Below are positions 4,998 through 5,639 of a stretch of 5,639 nucleotides of DNA, in pieces. The translations under genes were made by a program, and so were the position numbers. This DNA is from Nitrososphaerales archaeon TH1177 (lineage in GTDB: Archaea > Thermoproteota > Nitrososphaeria > Nitrososphaerales > Nitrososphaeraceae): the NCBI GenBank assembly GCA_014523515.1, contig JAATVJ010000344.1, positions 1 through 5,639 on the forward strand, written 5' to 3'. How positions within the stretch are numbered: position 1 is the first letter of the stretch; each line of letters begins with the position of its first letter. Below the pieces are notes generated by a model, which was given only the letters and a program-made list of their open reading frames with translations, did not search any database and was not told the origin of the DNA.

Positions 4998-5432
4998 TCA
5001 ATTATCATCTATTTTAAGAGTTTTTACAGTATCATCCAATACTGAGTTGTATTGTTGCAAGTTAGGCATTTCTGTAATACCTCCAGGTTTAGAAAAAAGA
5101 AAAAGTTTCAGTCCATATAATGACAGTGCATAAATTCTATCGCTGTTTTCATAGAGGTATGTTTTATGTACAAATGGTCCCCATTTAGTAGAACATATCT
5201 TCGAGGATACTTCAAATGTCTTTGAATTAATATCTATTTTGCTAACAGGCTCCAAATCTTTGCATGATAGTTTAAGCATTTTTTCTACTTCTTGTGATTT
5301 TCCAAATGCCAAAGCCATTAGCTTCAGCGATTCTTGGTATTCTGCAAGCTGTTTGCTTGATTGAATCGCACTACGGGGATTTATCAGATGTTCAGGAACT
5401 CCTTCTATAGGAAAGTTGTAGACAGATTTGTC
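4998..5432 (-). pseudogene. 3' part of a gene truncated by an IS insertion (hypothetical)
   Basis: The frame codes for 144 residues from the proposed IS junction to TAA at 4998-5000. An ATG at 5316-5318 would give a 106-residue product (MALAFGKSQEVEKM), but coding-like sequence continues upstream of it: YNFPIEGVPEHLINPRSAIQ, then SSKQLAEYQESLKL, up to the IS end. The 5' part should therefore lie beyond the element, outside the window. The C-terminal part is beta-rich (TFEVSSKICSTKWGPFVHKT, then RIYALSLYGLKLFLFSKPGG) and finishes with the helix QYNSVLDDTVKTLKI. That ending resembles the closing helix of the PsbP-like pseudogene at 1895-2470 (KYSSIVEEMKNSIKI), so it may be another secreted protein of that type. 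This is inference; the family is not recognised. Confidence 0.55.
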
Positions 5433-5639
5433 GGCTCTGTTAATTTAAGATAACTTCATCTCTTTCATTCAATTCGTTAATAAAATAATTCTCAAATGTT
5501 GTATCATTATACATAGTTACAAAGAATTGTATCCAATTATGCACGTGAAATAAATTACATTCATCTTTTTGCATACATGGATAATAATCATCAAAACTCT
5601 CGATTCTATCTTTAAAATACTGGTTAACTCTTTCTATCA
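5433..5639 (-). mobile_element. IS6-like insertion sequence, right part outside the window
   Basis: The element's inner end is placed at 5433, where the plus strand reads GGCTCTGTTAATTTAAG. IS6/IS240-family terminal repeats typically start GG(C/T)(A/T)CTGTT, so this is a good match. The transposase stop (5440-5442) lies inside it. The frame of the neighbouring gene is readable right up to this point. The next 8 bases, GATTTGTC (5425-5432), would be the target-site duplication expected for the family. The other end is not in the window, so neither the inverted repeat partner nor the duplication is confirmed. Confidence 0.6.
5440..5639 (-). CDS. DDE transposase C-terminus (IS6-like), partial
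   Basis: The final 65 codons of a transposase run off the window. The protein reads IERVNQYFKDRIESFDDYYP, then C-x5-C (CMQKDEC), NLFHVHNWIQFF and a charged tail NELNERDEVILN. The IER glutamate is likely the last residue of the DDE triad. The FDDYYPC block followed by Cys and HVxNW is the form I recall from archaeal IS6-type transposases. The enzyme would move the element by copy or cointegrate transposition. The frame is intact to its stop, so the copy could be active if the unseen part is whole. Confidence 0.7.
   Translation of the reverse strand, partial: IERVNQYFKDRIESFDDYYPCMQKDECNLFHVHNWIQFFVTMYNDTTFENYFINELNERDEVILN

Noticed and set aside
1..5639. tRNA or rRNA genes
   Set aside because: I saw no GTTCRANNC-type T-loop with matching acceptor arms and no GC-rich stable-RNA stretch; the window is almost uniformly AT-rich.

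Overview
The window is AT-rich and low in coding density. It most likely comes from an ammonia-oxidising archaeon of the Nitrososphaerota (Thaumarchaeota), for example a Nitrososphaera or Nitrosocosmicus relative. The clues are an arrestin-like cytosolic protein, a PsbP-like secreted protein, archaeal TATA-box promoters close to start codons, TTG starts, and a transposase tail with the FDDYYPC motif I associate with this phylum. I recognised these by eye; no database search was possible.

Layout from left to right. Positions 125-334 (minus) carry a relic that reads like the C-terminus of an Eco57I/type IIG-style DNA methylase. Positions 365-1309 (minus) hold an intact arrestin-like gene with its own TATA box. 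Positions 1408-1835 (minus) hold two short reading frames that overlap at a TTGA junction, either a coupled pair or one gene split by a frameshift. Positions 1895-2470 (plus) are a PsbP-like secreted-protein gene broken by one in-frame TGA and two frameshifts. Positions 2471-2963 (plus) are a broken gene with a helix-turn-helix. Positions 2964-3280 contain no intact gene, only two short coding-like scraps. Positions 3281-4222 (plus) encode a membrane-anchored or secreted protein with three near-identical 31-residue cysteine-loop repeats, a low-complexity linker and a peptidoglycan-binding-type domain. Positions 4223-4738 are non-coding and contain three related hairpins whose arms differ in sequence but keep pairing. 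Positions 4739-4903 (plus) are a 54-codon ORF whose start codon lies inside a 20-bp palindrome and whose end carries an in-frame 18-bp duplication. Positions 4998-5432 (minus) are the 3' part of a gene that appears to have been cut by an IS6-like element, whose transposase tail runs off the right edge.

Overall this is a decaying accessory region: two clearly intact genes (arrestin-like and repeat/peptidoglycan-binding-type) sit among at least four broken genes and one insertion sequence. No pathway links the genes. The most unusual signals are the hairpin trio (4241-4680), the palindrome over a small-ORF start codon, and the recently duplicated cysteine-loop repeats.
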